Source: Symbiodinium natans
Lineage: Eukaryota; Sar; Dinophyceae; Suessiales; Symbiodiniaceae
Assembly (NCBI GenBank): GCA_905221605.1
Contig: CAJNDS010002078.1
Span: 186,001-250,000, forward strand
Direction: 5' to 3'
DNA: 64,000 nucleotides
Under the pieces are notes generated by a model that did not search any database, had not been told where the DNA came from, and was given only the letters and a program-made list of their open reading frames with translations. The position numbers were made by a program, and so were the translations under genes. This document shows, one piece after another, positions 19,639-29,419 of the stretch (positions within the stretch are counted from its first letter, which is position 1; each line of letters starts with the position of its first letter).

Positions 19639-19858
19639 TTAATTTAATGGCCCAGCCGGATGTAAATAATTTAATGGCCGCGCCATTAAATTATTTAGAA
19701 TATTTACATTATTTAAATTAATTGAAATAGAGGGAAATCTGGAAAATGGGATCCTCTGGAGAACAGGTTTTCCGGCGATTTAAATTAATTTACATAATTT
19801 AAATAATTTAAATAATGTAAATAATTTAATGGCGCGGCCATTAGACATTCATGTTTCT
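19639..19858. repeat. AT-rich satellite unit with inverted core, right flank of copia element
   Basis: It starts with the same-orientation islands GGCCCAGCCGGAT and GGCCGCGCCATTAAA. It then contains the core in reverse complement (AGAGGGAAATCTGGAAAATG followed by CTGGAGAACAGGTTTTCCGG, about 19,727-19,781). It ends with AATTTAATGGCGCGGCCATT. The islands on either side are mirror images, so the unit is a large imperfect palindrome with the core at its centre. Confidence 0.9.
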
Positions 19859-19886
19859 TCTTCTTATATTTTTTTCGTGAGGGGAG

Positions 19887-20254
19887 GGGGCTGTGTTTTG
19901 CACAAGTGATTTTCTAGTGTAAACGTTTCTCCTACAGCTCAAGCCTAAACACTAGACCCTTCATTTGTGAGGGTGGCTGCTTTTCCCAGTGTGAAGCTTT
20001 AGAGGACGCGGCTGACAGAGCACGCCTGCGAGTTGCGCGACAAAGCACGAAGGCTTCAGGTTCAAGAGTTTAGGGTTGCGAGAGTGGGGGGCTGTGTTTT
20101 GCACAAGGGAGTTTCTAGTTTAAACAATTCTTTTAAAGCTAAAAGCCTAAACCCTAGACATCTCATTTGTGAGGGTGGCTGCTTGTCGCCAGTCTGAAGC
20201 TTCAGAGACCGCGCTTGACAAAGCACGCCCGCGAGTGGCGCGACAAAGCGCGGG
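19887..20254. repeat. Two diverged direct repeats, about 170 bp, 201 bp apart
   Basis: GGGGGCTGTGTTTTGCACAA at about 19,887 recurs at about 20,088. Further matches are TTTGTGAGGGTGGCTGCTT and the GCGACAAAGC block. CCCTAAA-like text lies inside each unit. No coding is seen. Confidence 0.85.
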
Positions 20255-20273
20255 GGAGTTCGGTTTAGGGTTG

Positions 20274-20394
20274 AGATGTCCACCCTTATACTAACAGTCC
20301 TTAATAGGGTTTGTAGTAACCCCTATTATAACTTTAAATCCTAAACCCAAAAACCCTAATCCCCAATTGGACTGTTAATATAAGGTGGAACATC
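20274..20394. repeat. 121-bp inverted repeat (hairpin)
   Basis: The left arm GATGTCCACCCTTATACTAA and following CAGTCC pairs with the right arm, whose reverse complement reads GATGTTCCACCTTATATTAA then CAGTCC. The loop holds AAACCCTAAT-like text. Terminal inverted repeats of about 26 bp make this MITE-like. Confidence 0.75.
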
Positions 20395-20560
20395 CTAAGG
20401 TGGTGGGTTTGGGGTTTTAGGTTTAGGGCCTGTCCCCGCCCCCTGAAGCACTGAAACCAAAACCCTGATTCCTAAATCCTAAACTTCCTAAACTCTCGAA
20501 ACCCTAAACCCTGATTCATAACTCCTAAACCCTAAATCCACGAGCCTATAGCCTCCTTAG
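20395..20560. repeat. Degenerate CCCTAAA/TTTAGGG-rich stretch
   Basis: Many scattered AAACCCTAA and CCTAAAC words in both orientations, telomere-like but irregular. No gene. Confidence 0.6.
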
Positions 20561-20904
20561 GAATTATTTTAGGAATTGTTTTTTTAGTTGTGCTCATATA
20601 AAACACTCGGGTCTTAAGCTGCTGGATACTCTTACACAATAGACATAATTATCACTAGTATTTCAAAGCAACAAGAAAAACTCAAGACTAAATAAACCCT
20701 GAAGGATCCGGGCTCATATATATATATGGTACCCCCCAGTTATCCACGCCTTTTCTGCTTATTTTGCGTGTTGTTTGATTTCTTGGTTCGTGATTCGTGT
20801 TCTTTGTCCCAGCCCCAGCGTGTTGATTCCTATTTTCTTTCAATCTGGTGTAATATCTATATGTGTGGTATATCTTTATATTACACCAGTAGAGACCGGT
20901 ACAA
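20561..20904. other. AT-leaning spacer, no gene seen
   Basis: It includes a TATATATATATGG stretch near 20,717. No coding or RNA gene was recognised. Confidence 0.4.
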
Positions 20905-21425
20905 ACCGGTACAAGTTGTACCGGCCCCGTGGAACCAAGAACCAAGAACCAAGATTGCAGGGAGGTCTTACCCAGAAAGCTTGGTTCTTGGTTCTTGGTT
21001 CCACAGGGCCGGCACAAAACCGGCACAACGGCACAAGTTGTGCCGGCCCACGGGAACCAAGAACCAAGAACCAAGATTGCAGGGAGGTCTTGCCCCGCAA
21101 TCTTGGTTCTTGGTTCTTGGTTCCACGGGGCCGGCACAACTTGTGCTGTTGTGCCGGTTTTGTGCCGGCCTATGTGTGTTCGACAACATTAGTATGGGAG
21201 TACGACCCAATATTGCAAGGAGGTCCAGGAACCAAGATGGTTCACTGCAGGTGTTGTCTTCAATTTTCTGATTCAAAATCGCTTGCCGCTTCAAGTCTTG
21301 GCCATAATAACCCGCTTCCAAGACCAAAGAGCCAAGATTGCAGGGCAAGACCTCCCTGCAATCTTGGTTCTTGGCTCTTGGTTCCATGTGGCCGGCGTTG
21401 TGCCGGTTTTGTGCCGGCCTATGTG
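20905..21425. repeat. Nested inverted repeats built on CCAAGAA/TTCTTGG
   Basis: Blocks of two or three CCAAGAA heptamers followed by GATTGCAGGGAGGTCTT face blocks of TTCTTGG in the opposite orientation. They are linked by palindromic spacers such as GGCACAAGTTGTGCC and ACCGGTACAAACCGGTAC. At least six heptamer blocks are present between about 20,935 and 21,385. Open frames reading EPRTKNQ or NQEPR are by-products of the repeat and exist on both strands. Confidence 0.85.
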
Positions 21426-21486
21426 TTTCGACAATTTCGAGGTTGTTAAGGTTGTTTTTTATTATAGTAATCGTAAAGATAAAAAT

Positions 21487-21960
21487 GGCCCGAGCCTTTC
21501 CCCCATTTTTTTGATATTTCAAAGTTTTAAGGCTTTGAAGGATTTTAAGGAGTTTAAACGGCCACTTAAGTTCCTTCAAAACCTTAAGACCCTTAATTTT
21601 TGAAAGCCAGAGACCTTTCAATATTTTAAGGATTTAAAGGATTTTTAAATGGGCCGGGCCTTTCCCCAAAACATTTTTTTCCAAATGTTAAGGGTTTAAG
21701 GAATTTGAAAGGCCACTTAAATTCCTTAAAATCCTTAAAATTTTTGAAAGCCGGAGGCCCTTCAAAATCATTAAGGGTTCTATGGGTTTTTGACAATTTG
21801 CATGAGCCGGGCCTGTCCCCATTTACTTTTTCAAGGTTTTGGGGATTTTAGCGAGTTTACGTGGGCTTTGAATTTCTTAAAACCCTTAAACCCATTTAAA
21901 TTTTGAAAGCCAGAAGCCTTTCAACAGTTTAAAAGTTTGAAAGAATTGAAGGGGCCTTTT
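21487..21960. repeat. Three diverged tandem units of about 155 bp
   Basis: Each unit starts with GGCC(C/G)(A/G)GCCT(T/G)TCCCC (21,487; about 21,648; about 21,803). It then has TTTTAAGG-type text and TTGAAAGCC(A/G)GAGGCC-like text. AT-rich and non-coding. Confidence 0.75.
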
Positions 21961-22059
21961 CAATCCCTTAACACCCTTAAGATTTGAAAGGGGAAACACA
22001 ACCATCAAATAGTACATAAAGGTCAGTCGTACATAGGGCTATAATCATAGTTTGGAAAC

Positions 22060-22385
22060 ACCCCCCTCCCCCCCCAAAGAAACCCCCCTCCCAGGCTTCA
22101 CAAAAGTCTGTTTTTTGTTAGCTGGCTATTGGGCAGCTAATAGCAGCTAATAGCCACACGACCCTTCTGCACTATTAGCTAGCTATTAGCACTGCTGACT
22201 GCTATTCGCCATTAGCGAACGCAGTCCTGGTTACACGACACCCCCCCCCCAAGCGAACAGTCTTCAATTCGCAGGGGTAACAAAGGCCCAGTCGACGTTG
22301 CGCGTTTTAATTAGCAAAAGGCCTGTCGTGCGCAGTAAGGATGGGGGCCTGGGGGGGGGGGGGGTTGCTGAGGGGGGGGGTTTTT
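22060..22385. repeat. Homopolymer C/G tracts around an AGCTAATAGC cluster
   Basis: C runs at about 22,060-22,095 and 22,232-22,245, and a G run of about 14 at 22,352-22,365 with another at about 22,372. Between them GCTAATAGC/GCTATTAGC words repeat in both orientations (22,125-22,200), able to form short hairpins. Confidence 0.75.
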
Positions 22386-22439
22386 CTAAACTATGATATA
22401 AGGTTCTAAGTCTACAGGCAATGCCTAAACCTTAAACCA

Positions 22440-23070
22440 TATACCTTTGAACCCTGTTTCAACCCGATAGGGCGAACCCTGTGAGGGTTTTTAGAGATAA
22501 ACCTTGAATGACCCTAAACCTTTAAACCCTATACATGACGTGGGTACTTGTTCTGCTTTTTCTTTGCATTTCCAGAGGAGGCAAGCCCCATAAACAGAGG
22601 CATAACCCTATGGGATTCAAGGTTTAGGGATTTAAGCCTCAAGCCCTATAGGGTTGTAAGGCTGGGGGTAAAAGGGTTTAAACCCTATAGGGCTAACCCT
22701 GTGAGGGTTTTTGAGATAAACCATGAAAATCCCCTAAACCTTTAAACTTTATGGGGTTTCAAGGTTTAAAAACTCAAGGTCTGGGCATGTGTACCTTCAG
22801 CGCGCATAAGGTTAAAACTTTTGAGCCCTTTAGAGCCCTACAGGCTTTCTCTGACCCTAAAGCACTTAGGGTTCAGGTTTAAATGCCGAGAATGTAAACC
22901 CTTAAGGTTTAAACTCTATGAGCTTAGGTTTAAGACCTGAAGCCTATATAGGATTTAAAGGTTAAGGGTTTCTTTGTCATTGCTGAACCTTGAAACCCTA
23001 TAGGTCTTAAAAGGTTTAGGCTCCAGGTTTAACCCTAAACTCTATAACCGATAGGGTTTTAGAGATAAGC
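22440..23070. repeat. CCCTATAGGG/CCTAAACC-rich repeat with 220-bp period
   Basis: AACCCTGTGAGGGTTTTT followed by GAGATAAACC occurs at about 22,475 and again about 220 bases later. A third partial copy (TTTTAGAGATAAGCC) lies at about 23,055. The palindrome ACCCTATAGGG recurs in the unit. No gene. Confidence 0.75.
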
Positions 23071-25153
23071 CCTGAAAACCACAAAACCAGGGAGCGCAGC
23101 GGAGCGGAAGGGTGGGATGGGTGGAGGTCGCTGTGTCTAGTGTTTGGATGGAGAAGACTCAACATCTCACATGTTGCATACATTTATGTTATGTAGGGGG
23201 TTGGGTTACTTTTTCGTGCGGGTACTACTTTGTTTGCTGGTCTCATGCTTGGGGTGGGGGGGGTTCAGGGGTCACCGCGGTCCATGAAACGATCTATTTG
23301 GCTCGCAAACACAAGAAGCGTGGATAACCCAGGAGGGGGTAGCATGTATATGTATATCATTTCATCATGTTGTGCTTTTGTTCGTATTACGGGTGCATGG
23401 CTCCCCAGTTACCTGCTCTGAACAACTTGTTTGGAAAGTATGTTTGTAGTATTTTGTGCAGATCAAACAGTGCGAGCGCTGCTACATACTTCGTCGCAGC
23501 ATGGGATGTTCAAGCATGCGTTTCTGCTGCCTAGGCATGTGTCTCTGCTGCCTAAATGTTGCGCGGTGTTTGCGATACCTGTTTCCAGAGCCTTATACTG
23601 GATTCAGGCAACTGTGCTTTGCGCAAGACTAGCTGAAGGACCTTTCTGGTGGGGGGTCAGTTGCGCTGTGCAGTTGTAAGGATTTTAACACAGGGCATCA
23701 TCGGCCATCCGCGTGGGTTGCGACCCCCCCCTCGCGCTGCCCTGACATTGCTTTGTGGCCTTTGCAAAGTCGCAGGCCTTGCAGAAGCTTCGCCAGGACT
23801 CAGGCCTTGTTTTGACGTCAGCCCATGGCTCTTTGGGTGGTTCCTAAATCCTTCAAGAGTCCGAGTCGGCCTTGCTACACCACAGACGGTATTCAGGGGA
23901 AACAGCTTCGCATGGCAGTGCTGTGTGTGAGGGACCTGCCTCTGTCCCGAACAGTTAGGAGCTATGTGTGCAGGGTTGCTTGCATCAGTGGGTTTCAGGC
24001 GTCAGGGGGTCGGGGGCAGTACGGGCCAGAATCAGGAAGTTGAAAGGCTTCGAGGGGGTTTGGACACCAGTGTATGATGCTTGGATCTTCGAGAGGTATG
24101 TTCTCATAGAGTCATGGTGATGATGATCAAGAAGCTTACTCATAAAACTACATGCGTTGCAAGCATGGTCATTATTGTCAGTACGGTTGTTGGTTGTTGC
24201 GACCATAGTTTCACATGCAATCGGCTCAACTTGTCCTGACCGACGCTCAGACGCCATCGACATCGTGTGAATCCAATGAGGAAAAGGTAAACATTCTATG
24301 ATCAATCCGCTAGCTGCTAGCTGACAAGCTGAAGCCGAGGCAATGTTTTGGAGGTGATAACTCGAACACCAACCTGGCCGTGATCCGGGATCAAACTCAA
24401 GTTGTCAATGACAGCACCTTAATGCCAACAAAGCCCGGCTTGGTTTCGAGTCTGGCAACCGGCAGCTGTTACCCCAAGGTTGAAACCCATACTTACTGAA
24501 CCCAGCAAGTCCTAAGCCCACATACCCAGATCCGCCCCCCCTCCCCCCATTTCCAAAAGCAGAGCGTCTCCCAAAATCCGAGAAAACTGATGCGAGGCAT
24601 GGCGGAGTTTGCCTGGCGAACGTTCCTGCAGCTTCTCTCCTCAGCCCTCAGTGGCCAGGCGATAGTTTCACGAGCTTGTCTGTACCGCCAAAACACTGGA
24701 GAGCTTCGCATGTAACGCCTGCAGCTCCTTGCACTGCCCAATCACAGTAGGTGCGCTAGTGGAACCAGCGTCAAGCCCTGTTGCGAGGAGGGCTGTGCGA
24801 CGGTGGCCAGCAGCACTGCCAGTGGGCGCGGCCCACAATTTCTCGACGGCTGTGCAATGCGATCGACCATCACATGAGATGGGCCAGGTAGGTACATTCA
24901 CGAAGTACAATACCACACCAGAGACACCAAAGGCCAGAGTCCACGGAGTACACAGACCAGCGGTCGATGAGTGCCGACAGCTTGTGAGCCTCCCCAAGCC
25001 CTAGACCTCCCCTAAACTCTAAACTGCCCTAAACCCACAGCTGTGATAACTGGCACGACGGACTGAGGAAGCGTTTGGAGCTCCGGTTCCGTCTCGAGAG
25101 CGCTGTGCTGGCGGCCCACCTTCACCTGGAGGAGCGCGGGGCAGCTCAGGGCT

Positions 25154-25193
25154 TGAGGAGAACTGAGGAGAACTGAGGAGAACTGAGGAGAAG
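25154..25193 (+). repeat. 10-bp minisatellite, four copies
   Basis: Four tandem copies of TGAGGAGAAC, the last imperfect. Confidence 0.85.
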
Positions 25194-27770
25194 TATGAGA
25201 AGTAAGTCAAGGGTTTTTTAGTCGCGGGATTTTGAGGGATTTGGGGTCACAGTGCATCTCAGGCTTCAGGAGGCTTGGATAGCAAGGGCTGGCAGGTTTC
25301 AATGAAGCGGAGCATGTGTCACACCATAACAGCTCGGGTTCATCGCCTCTACTGCTACTGACTGCTGGCATCTTGTGCTTGTGTGAGCCTTACCTGTAGT
25401 ACAGCAGGAATGCAGCAGGTCCTCACATTTTGCCCCTGTAGTGCGACGGGCTTCGCCAGCTACCGGGCTGCGAAAGTGTGCAGGCCATTGCATCGATGCC
25501 CGCCGCTTCTACGGAGGGGCGAGACTTCTTACAGGACTGCCGGGGACATCCAGAACATGTCAGGGACACCGGGCACCCAGCACTGTGCCCTGAAAGCCGT
25601 ATTCGGGTGACGATTCTCCAGCTCAGGGCCTTCGTGGTTTCGTCCTGGACGCCATTGCCGCAGAGTCCTCTGAGGCATCGAAGGCTGGATTCAGCTTCCC
25701 TCGGGTAGTGTGTAGGCTTCTGGGTCTCGGTTTTAGGGTTTGCGGCTCAGATCTTTTTGCAACTTGCGCAGTGTCGCAGTTCATGCGGGTCGGGCCGCCG
25801 TTGAGTGGAGCAGATTGAAGGAGGGATGCAGTTTGGGATGCCCTGTTTCTGAATAGCCGTGCTGTTTGGGTTCCGGGAGCCGCTCTTGTAAATCGTCTTC
25901 AAAGGTCTTCAACAGAAATCTCATGTTAATTGTGAACGACAGGAAACTCCGGTGGTGCTTCATGCGAGTCAGGCAACTACGCGATTCAGGAAGCCGGTTT
26001 CATGCGAAACAGGAAACCGCGGTTCAGGAAACCAGGAAACTGGTTTCACACGATTCGTGAAACCACGCGATTTAGAAAACTGACCCATGAAACTACCGCA
26101 ACTACCGGGGGGGGTGGGGTAGGGGGTGAGCTCGAGAGTTTGTGAAGCTTCCCAGCCTTCAGACGCCGACATCAGCGGCCCGCCTCGCCGGCCCGATGCC
26201 AAGCCTGACACAGGCCGATGGGAAGTTTGGTTGAGTTGGTCCTAAGAAGCTACGCTGCTTGTACCCTTTGCTCTGGTCGTTGTGATCGTGTGAAAGGGTG
26301 TGCTGCTACTGCTTCCTGTCACCATCTGTCACCACACAGGCTCACAGTTAACGATGGTGCGGGACTGCTGAAACTGCTTGCCTTTCACGCGCAGCCTGCC
26401 CTTCCATGCATTCTTCGCTTTGAGCCTGCTGCCGCCTTTGCGTATGCAGGACCCACTTCTCACGAGAGCCGCCTCTGAGCCAGCACCAGCGACAGGGCCA
26501 ATGACAATTTCGAGGCAGGCTGTCTGTGGCAGGGATAGCTGTGAGAGAAAGGCACCTCGCAACTCTGAATCCGGGGACTGACATGCAAAGTGGCAGCTGA
26601 AACCAAGATCCCAGAGACCAAGCCAAAGGCTCCTGGCTCCCCTTTGCACATCTCTGGGCTATTCTGGGCTTCAGGCCACCCTCTGCTGGCCCTCCGAAGA
26701 AACGAGCAGCGGGCTCGCTGGTCGATCCGCACAGGTGGGGGGAGAAGCATCCGAGCTTCGCCCGAAGCTTCCAAAAAAAAACCCTCAGCCCAGGAAGACG
26801 AAGCGAGCTGGCGGCAAGCCGTTTCAGCTTTCAGCAGGCTGAGGCCTGCGGGTGCAGTGTGTCGCGTGGCGCGTAAAAGAAAACCTAAACAGCATGTTGG
26901 CTCTGAGTTGTCCAGGCATCCTAGGCCTCAGGGTCATTCTCAGAGTCATTCTCAGTCCATGTGGCTGTGCAGACGGGAGAGGAGAGGCGCATGTTGTGGG
27001 GTTGCACCCTGAACTTGGGCCATTGGAGATTCATACACAGATGTCTATCCCAAGCAGACGGTCTCATGGGATTTGAATTTGGAACATTGCTATTCCGACT
27101 GCAAACTCGTGTTTCGCGGAGGCAGGATGTCGGCAAGTTCCTGTAAAGCCGGCCGAAGCACCGACATTGCTCAGCACAGCATCGATTCAGTTAAGTGACG
27201 TTAAGTGAGTCTAGATGTGCTCTTTTGTGACCTGATAATTTCATGTCGGTATTTTCGCCGAGCTCCCTCGTGTAACTCACGAGGTCCGTTGACGATTGGT
27301 GCATGTCAGAACGCGAGCTAGGTCCCATGTGGTCGCCTTTATCAGAGATAGTTAAAGAACGTTTCCCTCCCCATGGTATGGGTTGGGTTGGTCTAGAGTG
27401 TAGGGCTCGGGGTTTGCCGGGTTTGGGTGTTTACCAAACCTGTCGAGGCTGTGCAGATCCTTGGTGCCTTCGCGCTTTGGACCCGGGTGATTCGACGGAT
27501 GCTTTTGGGGAACGGAATGGCTGTTCAGGGTTTCGCGGTTCAGGAGGAAGTTCCTGTCAGCTTGGTGTGCAGATGCAATTCGCACGAGCTGTTGGCCTTG
27601 TGTTGCGTGGCATATGCGTGGCGATTTAGCGTTCAGGGCCCCATCGAGGGCCCGACTACGTAGGGAGAGTGTTTAGGGCCGAGATTTGCGCGGCTGGTCA
27701 AGCTTGGTATAGGCAACAGAGCTAAGGAAGGTTCTGGAGTTTAGGAATCTTACTCAGGGCGAGCCACACT

Positions 27771-27843
<73 letters not shown>
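27771..27843. repeat. CT microsatellite
   Basis: (TC)n with occasional TTTC interruptions, about 70 bases. Confidence 0.9.
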
Positions 27844-28384
27844 AGTGGCTCTAGTCGGAATCGAAAGAGAGACCCTCAAGCCTCGGACCCTCGCGACTCG
27901 AGGCTCTGCAGATCCTGTGTGCCTTCACGCCTTCGGCCAAGGTGGGGGGGATGGGGGGGGTGGGGAGAATCCACGGGGAAGTCTGGGATCATGATTGTGT
28001 CTCAAGGTTTTTCTCGATTGGGGCAAGTCCAGTAGGCCAGGGCTTTTAGCTTTGGTAGTTGCTTCGATTCGTGAGCTGATGCTTCTGGTCAACTTCTCGA
28101 GGGCACCGCAGGCAGGGCTCAAGCTCCATCTTGTTGGATCGATGCCCTGTTTCCGTGGAGAGCTCAGTGAGCTCAGTTTGTCTTCGCTTTTTTCGCCTCG
28201 AAGCTTTGAAATTCAGACATGCAGCACGTTCGACTGAGGTATCTGCCAACAACGTAGCTAGCTTCTTCCTCCACGTGCGGTCTGCTGCACTTTCGCAGGC
28301 CTGCTAGGGCTCTCCGCCGCACGTTTGCGTTCATATAAGCAAGCGCCAAAACCCCCAGCCATTCAAGTAAGCGAGGGATGGACA

Positions 28385-28565
28385 CGAATGCCCAAAACGT
28401 TGTAAAGCGATGGGAATACCTGACAAGCGACACCCCTAAGTTACTGATGTGTTTTGGTTGGTTATAGCCTTGAAGTTTCTTTCCCAAAGCGACACCTTCA
28501 GATATACAGCGTGGATACCTGATGCTAAAAACCTGTAAAGCGATGATAACAATGGGAAAGCGACA
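28385..28565. repeat. Dispersed AAAGCGAT / AAGCGACACC motif cluster
   Basis: TGTAAAGCGATG occurs twice and AAGCGACACC three times within about 180 bases, spaced irregularly. Meaning unknown. Confidence 0.55.
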
Positions 28566-29125
28566 CCCCTCATGTTGCGTCCAATAGCGCCGCCCGCCGG
28601 TTTTGGCAGTCGCTCATATGCTCAATGCAGGCTTGCAAAGAGAATCCCTTCCATGCAAGGTCTTGACAAAAATTAACCTCGACGTGCAACGCCTTTTTAA
28701 CGCTGCACCTTGGGCATGATGCCCCATGGATCCCCATGGTTCTGGGAGACTGCACATGCAGCCACTGCTTTGTCCGCAAGGTGCCCTGTAGCAAAACTCC
28801 ATGGCTCTCTACTCGACGCAGCAGATTTTGCTGTTCGTCTGGGATGAGGTGCGACATCGGCCTAAGTCTCATGTCTTGTTAGAAGGAGTTATGCCGTGTT
28901 GTTTCTTTGATCGTCGCAGATTTGCAAGGTATATGTTGAAGCCGTGCTCCTACTCTGCTTCTGCATTGGCTTTTTCCTCATCCGAATGGCCCAGCAGAAG
29001 CTGCTGCGTCCGTTTGGCCAGCATCTCAGAATTTCAAAACTGCAAGTTTTTTGTGGCACATTCAAAGCAGGTCCATGCCGGAACATGTCATGCTTCATCA
29101 TGCCTCAGGCAGACTTTCTGATCTG

Positions 29126-29416
29126 CCAGCATTGCTTCGGTGCCTGAGGTGCAGTGAAGTGCCCTTCGCCGAAAGGCGATGCCGGCAACGGCCGCCGGAT
29201 CTTGACCAGTCGGAGGCGTGGTGGGACTGGGACGGGTAAGTTGGCAGGATGCGCATGGTATTTGCTAGATTTGGGCCCTATGTGTAAAAAGGGTTGGGCG
29301 TAGACGGCGTGCACCATGGCCTTTTTCAGGTTGGACACCCCACAACCTCTCCCTCAGCTGCAGACGGCCCTGCGCGAGCAGAATGCGTGGCTCGCACGCT
29401 CAGTAAACGAAGCAAC
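29126..29416 (+). CDS. Putative two-exon coding fragment, unknown protein
   Basis: A first exon ending near 29,236 encodes RQRPPDLDQSEAWWDWDG. It meets a GTAAGT donor (exon end GG|GTAAGTTGG). An acceptor TTTTTCAG|G near 29,330 opens a second exon reading TPQPLPQLQTALREQNAWLA then RSVNEATR. The frame passes across the junction. Left and right limits are uncertain and I do not recognise the protein. It is supported by splice signals and composition only. Confidence 0.35.
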
Positions 29417-29419
29417 AAG

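Larger units (their letters stand above)
23100..28384. other. Long stretch with no supported gene
   Basis: Frames up to 140 codons exist on both strands (for example 26,590-27,012) but overlap each other and show no family motif. Short palindromic text built from GGTTTCA/TGAAACC lies at about 25,980-26,090. Individual exons may be hidden here. No tRNA or rRNA signature was found. Confidence 0.4.

Noticed and set aside
9241-19858. The AT-rich blocks as the LTRs of the copia element
   Set aside because: The cores face opposite ways and the blocks differ greatly in length. A separate PPT plus TGTTAAACATTCC start lies inside the left junction.
20688-21621. Open frames rich in EPRTKNQ
   Set aside because: Translation of inverted CCAAGAA heptamers, present on both strands and in several frames.
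24380-24480. Region with GATCCGGGATCAAACTC resembling a tRNA T-arm
   Set aside because: No matching acceptor, D or anticodon stems could be drawn around it.
27771-27843. CT microsatellite as a regulatory GAGA-type element
   Set aside because: Plain simple repeat with no gene start nearby to support a regulatory reading.
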